Source: an uncultured Blautia sp. (GTDB taxonomy: Bacteria; Bacillota; Clostridia; Lachnospirales; Lachnospiraceae). From it: a stretch of DNA of 17,481 nucleotides. Each line of letters starts with the position of its first letter. Position 1 is the stretch's first letter. The translations under genes and the position numbers were made by a program. The notes beneath the pieces are model-generated. The model ran no database searches. It worked only from the letters and a program-made list of their open reading frames with translations, and was not told where the DNA came from. The stretch lies in contig UQJE01000054.1 of the NCBI GenBank assembly GCA_900541345.1, positions 1 through 17,481 on the forward strand, written 5' to 3'. Below are positions 1-8,127 of this stretch, piece by piece.

Positions 1-34
1 GGCGGAAACACGGGTTCGATTCCCGTACTGGCTG
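1..34 (+). tRNA. tRNA, 3' part only (isotype not determinable)
   Basis: The window opens inside a tRNA gene. Positions 10-26 form a complete T arm: stem ACGGG/CCCGT around the loop TTCGATT. Positions 27-33 (ACTGGCT) are the 3' strand of the acceptor stem and G34 is the discriminator base. No CCA is encoded, because TTTT follows directly, so CCA would be added after transcription. The 5' end would begin AGCCAGT and lies outside the window together with the anticodon. A G discriminator is compatible with several isotypes (for example Asn, Asp, Gln, Ser, Trp, Arg), so I name none. A terminator follows within a few bases, so this is the last gene of its transcript. Confidence 0.85.
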
Positions 35-38
35 TTTT

Positions 39-77
39 AGAGCATCGAGATAATTCTCGGTGCTTTTTGTTTTTTTA
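39..77 (+). terminator. Intrinsic terminator of the tRNA transcript
   Basis: Positions 41-50 (AGCATCGAGA) pair over 10 bp with 55-64 (TCTCGGTGCT), including one G-U pair, around a TAAT loop. A T-rich run with a single G interruption follows at 64-76. It begins seven bases after the tRNA discriminator base, so it ends the leftward tRNA transcript. Confidence 0.9.
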
Positions 78-92
78 CGACTAACAAAATCA

Positions 93-124
93 GATAAAAG
101 CGGAACCTATGCTCCGCTTTTATC
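93..124 (-). terminator. Hairpin terminator downstream of ppk1
   Basis: Positions 93-104 (GATAAAAGCGGA) and 113-124 (TCCGCTTTTATC) form a perfect 12-bp stem with an 8-nt loop. It begins 16 bases beyond the ppk1 stop codon. On the minus strand it is followed by TGATTTTGTT, a weak T tract, so it probably ends the folC-ppk1 transcript. It could also act as a backstop for plus-strand transcription from the tRNA. Confidence 0.75.
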
Positions 125-140
125 CAAATACAGCCCTTGT

Positions 141-2291
141 TTATTCTTCTACGTCTTCCGCAGGCTCCGCCGGAATAAAAACTCTGCTCTTTTCTTTTTT
201 TATTTGTTTTTTCTGCGCACGCTCCGTTGCTTCCCGGCAAAATTCCATCTGAGAATTGATAAGCGTCTTTCCACGTTTATCCTGTTTCTCATAAGTTCCG
301 TCATTTTTCAGAAGGTGTGCCTTTACATTATCCTTAAATTCCAGTGTCAGAACGTGAACCAGCTCTTTTTTAATGGCTTCATCCTCCACCGGGAACACAA
401 TTTCCACACGTCTGTCGAGATTTCGCGGCATCCAGTCTGCGCTTCCCATATAAATCTCTTCGCTTCCTCCATTATGGAAATAAAAAATACGACTATGTTC
501 CAAGAAATCTCCTACAATAGAGCGAACATGGATATTTTCACTCACACCCGGAATCCCCACCTTCAGACAGCAAATTCCACGGACCAAAAGATGAATCTGT
601 ACACCGCAAGAAGAAGCATAATAAAGTGCCGCCATAATCACAGGGTCACACAGAGAATTCATCTTCGCCACAATATAAGCCGGCATTCCTTTCTTTGCGT
701 GCTCCGCTTCTCTTTCAATCAGCTTCAGGAAACGATCTTTCATCCAAATTGGCGCAACAATCAGTTTATTCCATTTCTTTGGCTCCGAATATCCAGAAAG
801 CATATTGAAAACAGCAGTCGCATCTTCCCCAAATCGCTCATCGCAGGTAAAGATACCACAGTCTGTATAAAGCTTTGCTGTGGAATCATTATAATTTCCG
901 GTTGCCAGATGCACATATCTGCGGATTCCCGTTTCCTCCCGACGAACCACAAGAGTAATCTTACTGTGAGTTTTTAATCCTACAAGGCCGTAGATAACAT
1001 GGCAGCCTGCTTTTTCCAGTTTTTTCGCCCACACAATATTATTTTCCTCGTCAAAACGGGCTTTCAATTCCACAAGAACAGATACCTGCTTTCCGTTTTC
1101 TGCTGCCTGCGCAAGAGCCGCAATGATCGGAGAATTTCCGCTGACACGATAAAGCGTCTGCTTAATAGCGAGAACATCCGGATCTTTTGCTGCCTGGCGC
1201 ACAAAATTCACTACCGGGTCAAAGCTCATATACGGGTGATGGAGAAATACGTCCCCCTGGCGAATCACCTTAAAAATATCCTTTTCTTCCCGGAACTGCG
1301 GCACAGGTGCAGGAACGTACCTCGGCGTCCTGTATTTATCAAATCCTTCCTGTCCATAAACCTTCATAAGCATCGTAAGATCAAGAGGACCGCTTATCTC
1401 AAAAATATCATCTTCCTTGATTTCAAATTCCGTTTTCAGAATTTTCAAAAGACGTTCATCCATTTTTTCCTGAACCTCAAGACGGATTACTTCGCCCCAC
1501 TGACGCTTTTTCAGCTGCTTCTGAATTTCTACCAGAAGATCTTCTGCCTCATCTTCATCAATGGTAAGATCGGCATTTCTCATAATACGATACGGGTGAG
1601 CGCAGACTACGTCGTAACTCAAGAACAGCTTCTCAATATTCCGCTCAATAATTTCTTCCAGAAGAATAACGGTTGTATCTCCTTTTTTCGCAGAAGGAAT
1701 CTGGACTACCCTCGGAAGAACAGAAGGAACCTGAACTGTAGCAAATTCCAACTGCTCTTTCCCCTTCTTTTTATCCTTTTTCGAAATAAGAGCACCAATA
1801 TTTAATGTCTTATTCCGAATAAGAGGAAATGGTCTTGAAGAGTCCATTGCCATTGGTGTCAGAACAGGATATACATTGTCCTCAAAATACCGATCTACAA
1901 ACTCTTCCTGTTCTTTATTTAAAAGCTCATGTTCCACAACAAGGTGCATTCCTGATTTTGCAAGTGCAGGCAGCAGAGAGCGGTTCAAAGTTGTATACTG
2001 CATATGCACAAGATCATGTGTCTGCGCACTAATTTCCTTTAACTGCTCCTTGGCAGTCAACCCTGCAATATCTGTTTTCGAATAGCCTGCATGAACCTGG
2101 TCTTTTAAAGATGCTACCCGCACCATAAAAAACTCATCCAGATTCGACGCCGTAATGCTCAAAAATTTCAGTCTTTCAAAAAGAGGAAGACTTTTATCAC
2201 GGGCTTCGCTTAATACTCTGTCATTAAATTTCAGCCAACTCAATTCTCTGTTCCCAAAATATTCCGGCTTTTCAAATTTTTTAATATCCAT
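141..2291 (-). CDS. ppk1: Polyphosphate kinase 1
   Basis: 716 residues, the usual length for Ppk1, which reversibly moves the gamma phosphate of ATP onto a growing polyphosphate chain through a phospho-histidine. The N-terminal signature is visible (YFGNRELSWLKFNDRVL at 11-27, then ASNLDEFFMVRVASL), and the phospholipase-D-like halves follow. The probable phosphorylated histidine is His442 (GLKTHSKITLVVRRE), with TGNYN at 464-468. A second conserved histidine, His599, lies in LEHSRIFYFHNG, and GSADWMPRNLDRRVE follows at 616-630. The start is preceded by GGGAGGG at a good distance. It is the last gene of its operon, 25 bp after the ppx-type gene, so polyP-making and polyP-handling enzymes are co-transcribed. 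The Lys/Glu-rich C-terminal tail (from about 690) is not conserved in the family as far as I know. The function call is firm. Confidence 0.97.
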   Translation of the reverse strand: MDIKKFEKPEYFGNRELSWLKFNDRVLSEARDKSLPLFERLKFLSITASNLDEFFMVRVASLKDQVHAGYSKTDIAGLTAKEQLKEISAQTHDLVHMQYTTLNRSLLPALAKSGMHLVVEHELLNKEQEEFVDRYFEDNVYPVLTPMAMDSSRPFPLIRNKTLNIGALISKKDKKKGKEQLEFATVQVPSVLPRVVQIPSAKKGDTTVILLEEIIERNIEKLFLSYDVVCAHPYRIMRNADLTIDEDEAEDLLVEIQKQLKKRQWGEVIRLEVQEKMDERLLKILKTEFEIKEDDIFEISGPLDLTMLMKVYGQEGFDKYRTPRYVPAPVPQFREEKDIFKVIRQGDVFLHHPYMSFDPVVNFVRQAAKDPDVLAIKQTLYRVSGNSPIIAALAQAAENGKQVSVLVELKARFDEENNIVWAKKLEKAGCHVIYGLVGLKTHSKITLVVRREETGIRRYVHLATGNYNDSTAKLYTDCGIFTCDERFGEDATAVFNMLSGYSEPKKWNKLIVAPIWMKDRFLKLIEREAEHAKKGMPAYIVAKMNSLCDPVIMAALYYASSCGVQIHLLVRGICCLKVGIPGVSENIHVRSIVGDFLEHSRIFYFHNGGSEEIYMGSADWMPRNLDRRVEIVFPVEDEAIKKELVHVLTLEFKDNVKAHLLKNDGTYEKQDKRGKTLINSQMEFCREATERAQKKQIKKEKSRVFIPAEPAEDVEE

Positions 2292-2316
2292 ATTTCCCTC
2301 CCGCAGACGTCCCTGC

Positions 2317-3846
2317 CTATATTCTTCTCTTACGTCTCAGCACAAGATGAATTCCGAAAACCTCCTCGAAAAACTCCACTTTATCTCTCAGAAGACCAAG
2401 CTCCAGAGAAAGATCTCTCGGAGAATCCAAAATCACAGAAAGTTCTCTTTCTTTTAACACGGTGCGTATCTCCGTTACCTTTTGGTAATGGCTTCTGTCC
2501 ATGGCATTAGCAATCCGAAGAATCGCCGTAAGTTTTGCTATCAAAAGATAATTATCTCTGTCTGCCGTTGTTCCGCCTTCATAAGTTCCATAATGGCGAA
2601 ATTCTTTTGTATTATAGCGCACTACATTTGCAATAATATTTCTCTCTCTTGTGGAAAGACCTATGATTTCTGTTTCCATAATGATCCGATAAGAGCATTC
2701 AGATACATCTCCCATACTGATATACTTTCCACAGTCATGAAGAAGGACTGCAATTTGAAGAAGAAGCCTTTCTCTCGCGCCCATTCCATGAACCTTTTTT
2801 ATACTGTCAAAAATAGCAAGTGCAATCTCCGTCGTTCCGTTAATGTGGTTTTTTCCTGTAGAATATCGCTTTGCAATATTTTTAGATGCCACAATAATAT
2901 CATTTTCAAAATTGTGGGCGCTTTTTATAAACTTTTTCGCAAAATCATACGCGATTCCATCAAGAAGAGAAACTCCCGGGGCCCAGAGTGCCTCTGCATT
3001 AAATACTTCGATGAAGTTTTTGCAGATAACCATTGTAGGAACCACCAAAGACGCATATTCCGGATCAATCTCCATCATTTCCGAAAGCTGCTGCACAGGC
3101 ATATCCTCTACCTGTTCGTACTTATTCATAAACTCTGCTTTCGTTACAATATTGTCCTGCCTCTCCTCCTGAAAAATAGTATCTGTCAAAAAATCTCCCA
3201 TGAGGATTACATTTTTAATATCACGATCTTTGAGATAAAGCCGCTGAAAGCTCATAATATCATTGCGAATAAATTCTTCTACAAGCTGTCCGTAGTGATT
3301 CGATGTTTTCTCCAGTTCTTTTAACCTCTCTCGAACTCTCATACTTCCCATCTTAAGACTCTGAGTAGTTACAAGAGCATCTTTATCAAACAGAGAAACC
3401 TGAAGGCTTCCACCTCCCACATCAAGAATCGCCGTACCTTTCTGGATCATCTTTTTAAACCCTGTCTCTATGGCCGCAATGGATTTGTACCCCAGAAAGT
3501 GCTGCTCGGCATTACTTAAAATTTCCACCTGAATTCCCGTTCTCTGAAACACCTGTTCAAGAATCACAATCGGATTTTTCAGTTCCCGGAAAACGCTGGT
3601 AGCACAGGCTCTGTATGCCTCTGCTCCAAACTCCTTCATCACCCTTTTGAAATCAAGAAGTATTTCACAGAGAGCATCTACCATATCTCCCTCAAGCCTT
3701 CCTCTTGAATACGCCCCTTTCCCAAGCTCCAGACGGTATCGTATATCTGTGAGTTCTTTAAATCCCACTTTTCTGGAAAGCTCAAAAATTTTCATACTCA
3801 CCTCATAGGAGCCTACGTCAATTGCCGCAAATGTTGTAACTGCCAT
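2317..3846 (-). CDS. ppx: Ppx/GppA family phosphatase with C-terminal HD domain
   Basis: 509 residues. The N-terminal two-thirds are an ASKHA-fold exopolyphosphatase/pppGpp phosphatase: phosphate-1 loop AAIDVGSYEV (7-16), SNAEQHFLGYKS (111-122) carrying the probable catalytic Glu114, and the second phosphate loop LDVGGGSLQVS (141-151). From about 315 there is an HD-type helical domain with LLHDCGKYI (368-376) and NAMDRS (447-452), as in long Ppx proteins. Its position directly before ppk1 and 3 bp after the DUF815 ATPase gene supports a role in polyphosphate metabolism. Two positions differ from the usual motifs: Tyr14 where Asn is normal (GSN) and Gln149 where Glu is normal (GGGSxE). Both are read directly from clean codons. 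It may be a divergent phosphatase or a sensor that binds polyP or (p)ppGpp. The family is certain, catalytic activity is not. Confidence 0.88.
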   Translation of the reverse strand: MAVTTFAAIDVGSYEVSMKIFELSRKVGFKELTDIRYRLELGKGAYSRGRLEGDMVDALCEILLDFKRVMKEFGAEAYRACATSVFRELKNPIVILEQVFQRTGIQVEILSNAEQHFLGYKSIAAIETGFKKMIQKGTAILDVGGGSLQVSLFDKDALVTTQSLKMGSMRVRERLKELEKTSNHYGQLVEEFIRNDIMSFQRLYLKDRDIKNVILMGDFLTDTIFQEERQDNIVTKAEFMNKYEQVEDMPVQQLSEMMEIDPEYASLVVPTMVICKNFIEVFNAEALWAPGVSLLDGIAYDFAKKFIKSAHNFENDIIVASKNIAKRYSTGKNHINGTTEIALAIFDSIKKVHGMGARERLLLQIAVLLHDCGKYISMGDVSECSYRIIMETEIIGLSTRERNIIANVVRYNTKEFRHYGTYEGGTTADRDNYLLIAKLTAILRIANAMDRSHYQKVTEIRTVLKERELSVILDSPRDLSLELGLLRDKVEFFEEVFGIHLVLRRKRRI

Positions 3847-3849
3847 ATT

Positions 3850-5148
3850 TTATTCCCCCTTTCCCAGAAGATAGTCAATAAACTGCTGGGCAGTACGTCC
3901 CGTCAATCCTCCATGAGAAAGTTCCCATTTATTTGCCTCAAGAAAAAGCTCCTTCTCAGACATCGAAATATGGTTACGCTCTGCCAAAATCTTCACTATA
4001 TTCTGAAATTCCTTTTTATTTGGTGCCCCAAAATAAATCCGCACTCCGAATCGGTATACAAGAGAAAGTTTTTCCTGCACTGTATCGGAAGAGTGCAAAT
4101 CATCTGCATCCATAATTTCCAGCTTATCTCCCGCCTTTTCTCTTACAAGATGTCGTCGGTTGCTGGTTGCATATATTAAAATATTATCTGGTTTTTTCTC
4201 AAGTCCGCCCTCAATAACAGCCTTCAAATACTTATATTCTATCTCAAATTCCTCAAAAGACAGATCATCCATATATAAAATAAATTTGTAATTTCTATTT
4301 TTAATCTGACGGATCACTTCATTCAAGTCCTGAAACTGATGTTTATACACCTCAATAATGCGAAGACCATCCTCATAATAACGATTCAGAATTCCTTTTA
4401 TACTTGAAGATTTTCCTGTTCCTGCATCTCCAAAAAGAAGACAATTATTCGCCTTTCGCCCCTGCACAAAAGCTTCTGTATTCTCAATCAGCTTCTGTTT
4501 GGGAATTTCATACCCCACAAGATCCTCAAGCCTTACATGGGCAGTCCTTGTAATAGGTTCAATCATAACCTCCCCCATTTTCCCATGCACAATGCGAAAG
4601 GCTTTGTGAAGCCCAAGCTTACCTACTCCAAAATCTCGGTAAAAGCCCACCATGTCGTCCATAAACTCTCTGACAGAAGAAGCTTCTGCTAAAGTTCGGC
4701 TCATGCTGCAGATTCTGTCCCGAATCCTGGAATTAAACATTTTGCTGTCTCCGTCTACATTTTCATAATTGCAGATAACAGAACAGCACCTGGTTCCGTA
4801 TATACTGTCAAGACGGCCCAAATCAAATTCATACAATTCTTTAAAAAGAGAAAAATCCTGTTCGGCAAGACAGTTAATACTTCCGGAAACCGGTCCTTTT
4901 ATCTCACACGCCATACTGAATGCATTTTCATGATTCACAAGAAGAAATGTAAGATAATTGTGCCAGAGATTCCCGGAAAATCCATACATTCCCGCCATCT
5001 CCACAAGTCCGTGCATACATCGGTACAAAATCTCTTTTCCATTTTCTGAAATCTGTTCCCTTTCACAGTCATTTATAAGAAGCACCATATCTTCCAGTAT
5101 TTTTCCTTCCGGAAAATCCCGAAAAAGGATACACTCGCCTAAATTCAC
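3850..5148 (-). CDS. DUF815-type AAA+ ATP-binding protein
   Basis: 432 residues from the GTG at 5148, which overlaps the TGA of pheA as GTGA and has a GAGGGGAAGAG purine tract just upstream. An in-frame ATG lies further upstream at 5241, but the 31 residues it would add are simply another frame of the pheA 3' end, so I reject that start. The N-terminal ~220 residues are a helical region I do not recognise. An AAA-like P-loop domain follows: Walker A LLFGDAGTGKSS (237-248), Walker B FILYMDDLSFE (289-299), sensor-1-like IYATSNRRHL (325-334), then a C-terminal helical lid. The layout and motifs fit the DUF815 (PF05673) family of uncharacterised P-loop ATPases. There is no signal peptide or membrane segment, so it is probably cytosolic. 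Its substrate is unknown. It sits between pheA and ppx, translationally coupled to the former. Confidence 0.85.
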   Translation of the reverse strand: MNLGECILFRDFPEGKILEDMVLLINDCEREQISENGKEILYRCMHGLVEMAGMYGFSGNLWHNYLTFLLVNHENAFSMACEIKGPVSGSINCLAEQDFSLFKELYEFDLGRLDSIYGTRCCSVICNYENVDGDSKMFNSRIRDRICSMSRTLAEASSVREFMDDMVGFYRDFGVGKLGLHKAFRIVHGKMGEVMIEPITRTAHVRLEDLVGYEIPKQKLIENTEAFVQGRKANNCLLFGDAGTGKSSSIKGILNRYYEDGLRIIEVYKHQFQDLNEVIRQIKNRNYKFILYMDDLSFEEFEIEYKYLKAVIEGGLEKKPDNILIYATSNRRHLVREKAGDKLEIMDADDLHSSDTVQEKLSLVYRFGVRIYFGAPNKKEFQNIVKILAERNHISMSEKELFLEANKWELSHGGLTGRTAQQFIDYLLGKGE

Positions 5149-6299
5149 TGCTCTTCCCCTCTTTTCCTTCCGTAGTTTCCCAGAATCCGAAGAAGAATGG
5201 ATTCGGATTCCAGCCCTCGGAGCGCATTTTTTACAGCACAATCTCTTAAATTTCCCTCAAAATCTACAAAGAAACGATACTCCCACGTTTTTCCCGGAAT
5301 AGGACGCGATTCAATCTTTGTCATATTGAGGCCATTATATATGATGTGAGACAACATATTGTAGAGAGTTCCGCTCTCATGAGGAAGTTCAAAACACACA
5401 CTTATTTTTTCCGCTCCTTCCTCGCATACAGGTTTTTTTCCTACAATAATAAATCTCGTAGAATTTTCCTGATTTTCGCATATATTTTCCGCCAGAACCG
5501 AAAGCCCAAACACTTCACCTGCTTCCCTGCTTGCAATAGCAGCCTGAGAAACATCTCCGTCTTCCTTTACCTTTTTTGCAGCTCCTGCTGTATTCGCAGC
5601 TTCTGTCCTGTTCCACTCCTGATGATTTTCCAGATATTTTTTACACTGGGCAAGTCCCTGCTGATGAGAAACTACGCTTTTAATCTGAGAAAGCTCTGTT
5701 CCGGGCATTCCCAGCAGCACATGCTCCACACGAATAATCTGTTCCCCTACAATAAAGAGCTGATATTCTGTCAAAAGATCGTAAATATCCGCCACAATTC
5801 CTGCTGTGGAATTTTCAATAGGAAGCACTGCATAATCTGCCATTCCGTTTTTTACCGCTTCCATCGCGTCTCTCCATGTCTTTACATGAAAACTTTTTAT
5901 TTCCTCACCGAAATAGGCCCTCATGGCAGCGTAACTATACGCTCCCTCTACTCCCTGAAACGCCACGTTTGCATTTTCAAGTGGCAGCTTTTTTACAAAG
6001 AGAAAATCTTCTTTTTCTTCCGCTCCGTTCTCTCCAAGAAGCTGATACTGCCTCTTTCTGCTGATTGCCATAATCTGCTGAAACAGTTCCTGCACTCCCA
6101 GAGCGTTAAATTCGCTGTCTGCTCTGTCTTTTAAGACCTCGATTTTCTGTTTTTCTCTTTCCGGGTCAAGAACCTTTTTTCCTGTCTTTATTTTATACGC
6201 AGCTACATCTTCGCAGATTTCCATTCGCTTTTGAAAAAGCCGCAATATTTCTTCGTCTATTTTATCAATTTTCTTTCTGCATTCCTGTAAGTCCAACAT
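5145..6299 (-). CDS. pheA: Bifunctional chorismate mutase / prephenate dehydratase
   Basis: 384 residues with three domains. An AroQ-type chorismate mutase occupies 1-90 (CRKKIDKIDEEILRLFQKRM, then KKVLDPEREK). A prephenate dehydratase occupies about 110-285: FQGVEGAYSYAA (114-125), VLPIENSTAG (158-167), SHQQGLAQC (211-219), and the catalytic-site Thr-Arg-Phe triplet at 281-283. A C-terminal ACT domain occupies about 297-375, with the phenylalanine-binding ESRP motif at 330-333, so feedback inhibition by phenylalanine is expected. The enzyme converts chorismate to phenylpyruvate. The start codon lies 35 bp inside the end of folC with AAGGA upstream, and the stop codon overlaps the GTG start of the next gene, so translation of the three genes looks coupled. 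I see no separate promoter, T-box or leader peptide for it. Confidence 0.97.
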   Translation of the reverse strand: MLDLQECRKKIDKIDEEILRLFQKRMEICEDVAAYKIKTGKKVLDPEREKQKIEVLKDRADSEFNALGVQELFQQIMAISRKRQYQLLGENGAEEKEDFLFVKKLPLENANVAFQGVEGAYSYAAMRAYFGEEIKSFHVKTWRDAMEAVKNGMADYAVLPIENSTAGIVADIYDLLTEYQLFIVGEQIIRVEHVLLGMPGTELSQIKSVVSHQQGLAQCKKYLENHQEWNRTEAANTAGAAKKVKEDGDVSQAAIASREAGEVFGLSVLAENICENQENSTRFIIVGKKPVCEEGAEKISVCFELPHESGTLYNMLSHIIYNGLNMTKIESRPIPGKTWEYRFFVDFEGNLRDCAVKNALRGLESESILLRILGNYGRKRGEEQ

Positions 6300-7593
6300 T
6301 CTTTTGTTCGTCCTTCCGTTTTTCTACTGTCTCACTTAAAATCCCTATAAACGACAGAGAGCCAAAAGCAAGAATTACATCCTCTTCTCCCGCAAGGGAA
6401 TATGCCGTCTCCACCGCCTCTTCAACGCTTTTCATCGCCTGCACGTCCCTGTGAAACTCTCTTGCCGCAAGAGCAAGTTCTTCTGCCGGCAGGGCTCTTG
6501 GATTATCCGGCGCTTCGATCGTAAAAATCTTTTCTGCATATGGACAGGTTTTCAAAAGCACTTCCCTGTAATCCTTATCGCGGAACATCCCTATAATAAA
6601 ATAAATCTTTTTCCCATCAAAGTAATGCCGTATAGATGATGCCATCTTCTCTGCCGCCGCAGGATTGTGCGCCCCATCTACAATAAAAAGAGGTTCTCTG
6701 GAAAGAACCGTAAATCGTCCATTCCATCTTGTACGAAAAAGCCCTTCTTTCCTCTGTTCCTCTGTAGTTGGAAATCCAATCTCCGAAAGCATTTTCAATG
6801 TTTCGATTGCCAGAACTGCATTTTCCTTCTGGTAAACTCCTCCAAGAGAAATTCGGTATTCCTCCCCCTCATAGCGAAAACTCTGTCCTTCCGGGCTTTC
6901 CTCTATTACAAGCGCCTGATTTCCATCCGCTTCTCTGAATGGAACACCACATATCCCACATACATCTTTTATGGCATTTTCCGCTTCTGCTTTCTGATGT
7001 GTCGTTATCATAGGACAGCCTTTTTTGATAATTCCAGCCTTTGTTTTTGCAATCTCTCCCAGGGTATTTCCAAGAAATCCCATATGGTCCATACTGATAG
7101 ACGCAAGAACAGATAAGACCGGTATTTTTATAATATTTGTGGCATCCAGACTTCCGCCCATTCCCACTTCAAGAAGTACAAGCTCACATTTTTTCATCTC
7201 AAAAAATAAAAATGCCACCGCCGTTTCAATTTCAAAAGGGGTGGGGTGAGGCAGGCCTTCCTCGGTCATCTGAGAAATCGCCTGCGCTGTCCTGGAAAGG
7301 CAGATGGCAAAGTCTTCCCTAGAAACAGCTTCCCCGGAAACCTCCATACGCTCTCTGTAAGAATAAAGCGCAGGGGAAATATAACGACCCACTCTGTATC
7401 CTGCCTCTCTCAGCACAGTATATAAATATGCAATTACCGAACCTTTCCCATTGGTTCCTGCCACATGGATAATTTTCAGTTTATCCTGAGGATTCCCAAG
7501 ACGTCCCATAAGCTCCCTCATATTATCAAGTCCCAGGACGCTTCCGTATTTCTGGGAATCTTCTATGTATTTCCGGCTTTCCTGATAGTTCAT
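6265..7593 (-). CDS. folC: Bifunctional folylpolyglutamate synthase / dihydrofolate synthase
   Basis: 442 residues, the normal length for FolC, an ATP-dependent Mur-type ligase that adds glutamate to dihydropteroate and/or reduced folates. Visible motifs are the P-loop HVAGTNGKGS (43-52), the folate-site region ISPALYSYRERM (72-83), LEVGMGGSLDATN (141-153), SMDHMGFLGNT with its Mg-binding His (167-177), a TKAGIIK segment (184-190), and the C-terminal-domain DGAHNP (306-311). The start is preceded by TGGGAG about ten bases upstream. It is the first gene of the five-gene operon, about 30 nt after the predicted transcription start. Its last 35 bp overlap pheA. Whether both synthase activities are present cannot be told from sequence alone; the organism-level assignment is by family. 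Confidence 0.96.
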   Translation of the reverse strand: MNYQESRKYIEDSQKYGSVLGLDNMRELMGRLGNPQDKLKIIHVAGTNGKGSVIAYLYTVLREAGYRVGRYISPALYSYRERMEVSGEAVSREDFAICLSRTAQAISQMTEEGLPHPTPFEIETAVAFLFFEMKKCELVLLEVGMGGSLDATNIIKIPVLSVLASISMDHMGFLGNTLGEIAKTKAGIIKKGCPMITTHQKAEAENAIKDVCGICGVPFREADGNQALVIEESPEGQSFRYEGEEYRISLGGVYQKENAVLAIETLKMLSEIGFPTTEEQRKEGLFRTRWNGRFTVLSREPLFIVDGAHNPAAAEKMASSIRHYFDGKKIYFIIGMFRDKDYREVLLKTCPYAEKIFTIEAPDNPRALPAEELALAAREFHRDVQAMKSVEEAVETAYSLAGEEDVILAFGSLSFIGILSETVEKRKDEQKNVGLTGMQKEN

Positions 7594-7628
7594 TTTCTTT
7601 TAGCTCCCATTTTTCAAATCTTTTCGTC

Positions 7629-7657
7629 ATTATATCCCACCTGTATTATTTTTTCAA
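7629..7657 (-). promoter_or_regulatory. Sigma-70/SigA promoter of the folC-pheA-ppk1 operon
   Basis: On the minus strand the -35 box TTGAAA (7652-7657) and the -10 box TATAAT (7629-7634, a perfect match) are separated by exactly 17 bp. Transcription would start near 7622, leaving a leader of about 30 nt before folC. The leader is too short for a T-box or other large riboswitch. Confidence 0.85.
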
Positions 7658-7712
7658 GGTTGGCAATACTATAAACAGGTTAAATTTTTGTAAAATATAA
7701 AGGAGATTCCTT

Positions 7713-8102
7713 ATGCTCAAACGAAACTTTCTGCTGTGCGGCTCTCTCGGCTGGTGTCTGGAAGTTTTCTGGACAGGAATGCACTCTCTTCTCTCGGGAG
7801 AAGCCACGATGATGGGAAAAAGCTCTCTTCTTATGTTTCCCATATATGGCTGCGCCGCCCTGATAAAGCCGATATACAAAAAAATCGCCGCCTTTCCTGT
7901 TCTTCTTCGGGGAAGTCTCTATACAGGAGGAATTTTTCTCACAGAATTTACTGCCGGAAGTATTTTAAAACACTTCCATATGTGCCCCTGGGATTACAGC
8001 AGTTCTCCCTGGCAGTTTCACGGTGTAATCCGGTTTGATTATGCACCTGTGTGGTTTTTTACAGGTCTCTTTTTTGAAAAAATACTTGCGAAATCATCTT
8101 GA
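7713..8102 (+). CDS. Small integral membrane protein, PF06541-like (putative ABC transporter permease family)
   Basis: 129 residues, very hydrophobic, with about four membrane segments (roughly 5-25, 38-58, 62-85 and 108-125). The pattern of a Gly-Trp/Glu-rich first helix, FPIYG (42-46) and CPWDYS (91-96) recalls the PF06541 family of short membrane proteins often annotated as putative ABC-transporter type IV permeases. The match is by eye, and the transporter name is only the family label. AAAGGAG lies seven bases before the ATG. It is divergent from folC and its stop codon lies inside the pyrB promoter, so pyrBI may also receive read-through from it. No partner ATPase gene is nearby. Substrate and function are unknown. 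Confidence 0.75.
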   Translation: MLKRNFLLCGSLGWCLEVFWTGMHSLLSGEATMMGKSSLLMFPIYGCAALIKPIYKKIAAFPVLLRGSLYTGGIFLTEFTAGSILKHFHMCPWDYSSSPWQFHGVIRFDYAPVWFFTGLFFEKILAKSS

Positions 8103-8127
8103 AAAAAGCCCGCAGGTATTATATTAT
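8099..8127 (+). promoter_or_regulatory. Promoter of pyrBI
   Basis: TTGAAA (8099-8104) and TATTAT (8122-8127) are separated by 17 bp. The -35 box overlaps the TGA stop of the preceding gene. The start point would be near 8132-8135, giving a leader of about 40 nt. That leader has only a 4-bp hairpin (AGGG/CCCT) and no room for a PyrR-type antiterminator/terminator. Confidence 0.8.

Noticed and set aside
60..977. Long plus-strand open frame opposite ppk1 (305 codons), and similar ones at 999-1805, 2482-3324 and 5346-6134
   Set aside because: They are antisense shadows of well-conserved genes; their translations have no recognisable motifs and they lack good ribosome binding sites.
5149..5241. 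Upstream ATG start for the DUF815 ATPase adding 31 residues
   Set aside because: The added stretch is another frame of the pheA 3' end. The GTG at 5148 overlaps the pheA stop and has a good upstream purine tract.
7526..7630. 34-codon minus-strand frame starting just before folC with a GGTGGG upstream
   Set aside because: Its ATG overlaps the -10 box of the folC promoter and lies before the predicted transcription start, so it would not be in the mRNA.
7660..7686. Plus-strand promoter TTGGCA with TAAATT for the small membrane-protein gene
   Set aside because: The spacing is only 15 bp and the -10 match is four of six, so I do not list it as a feature.
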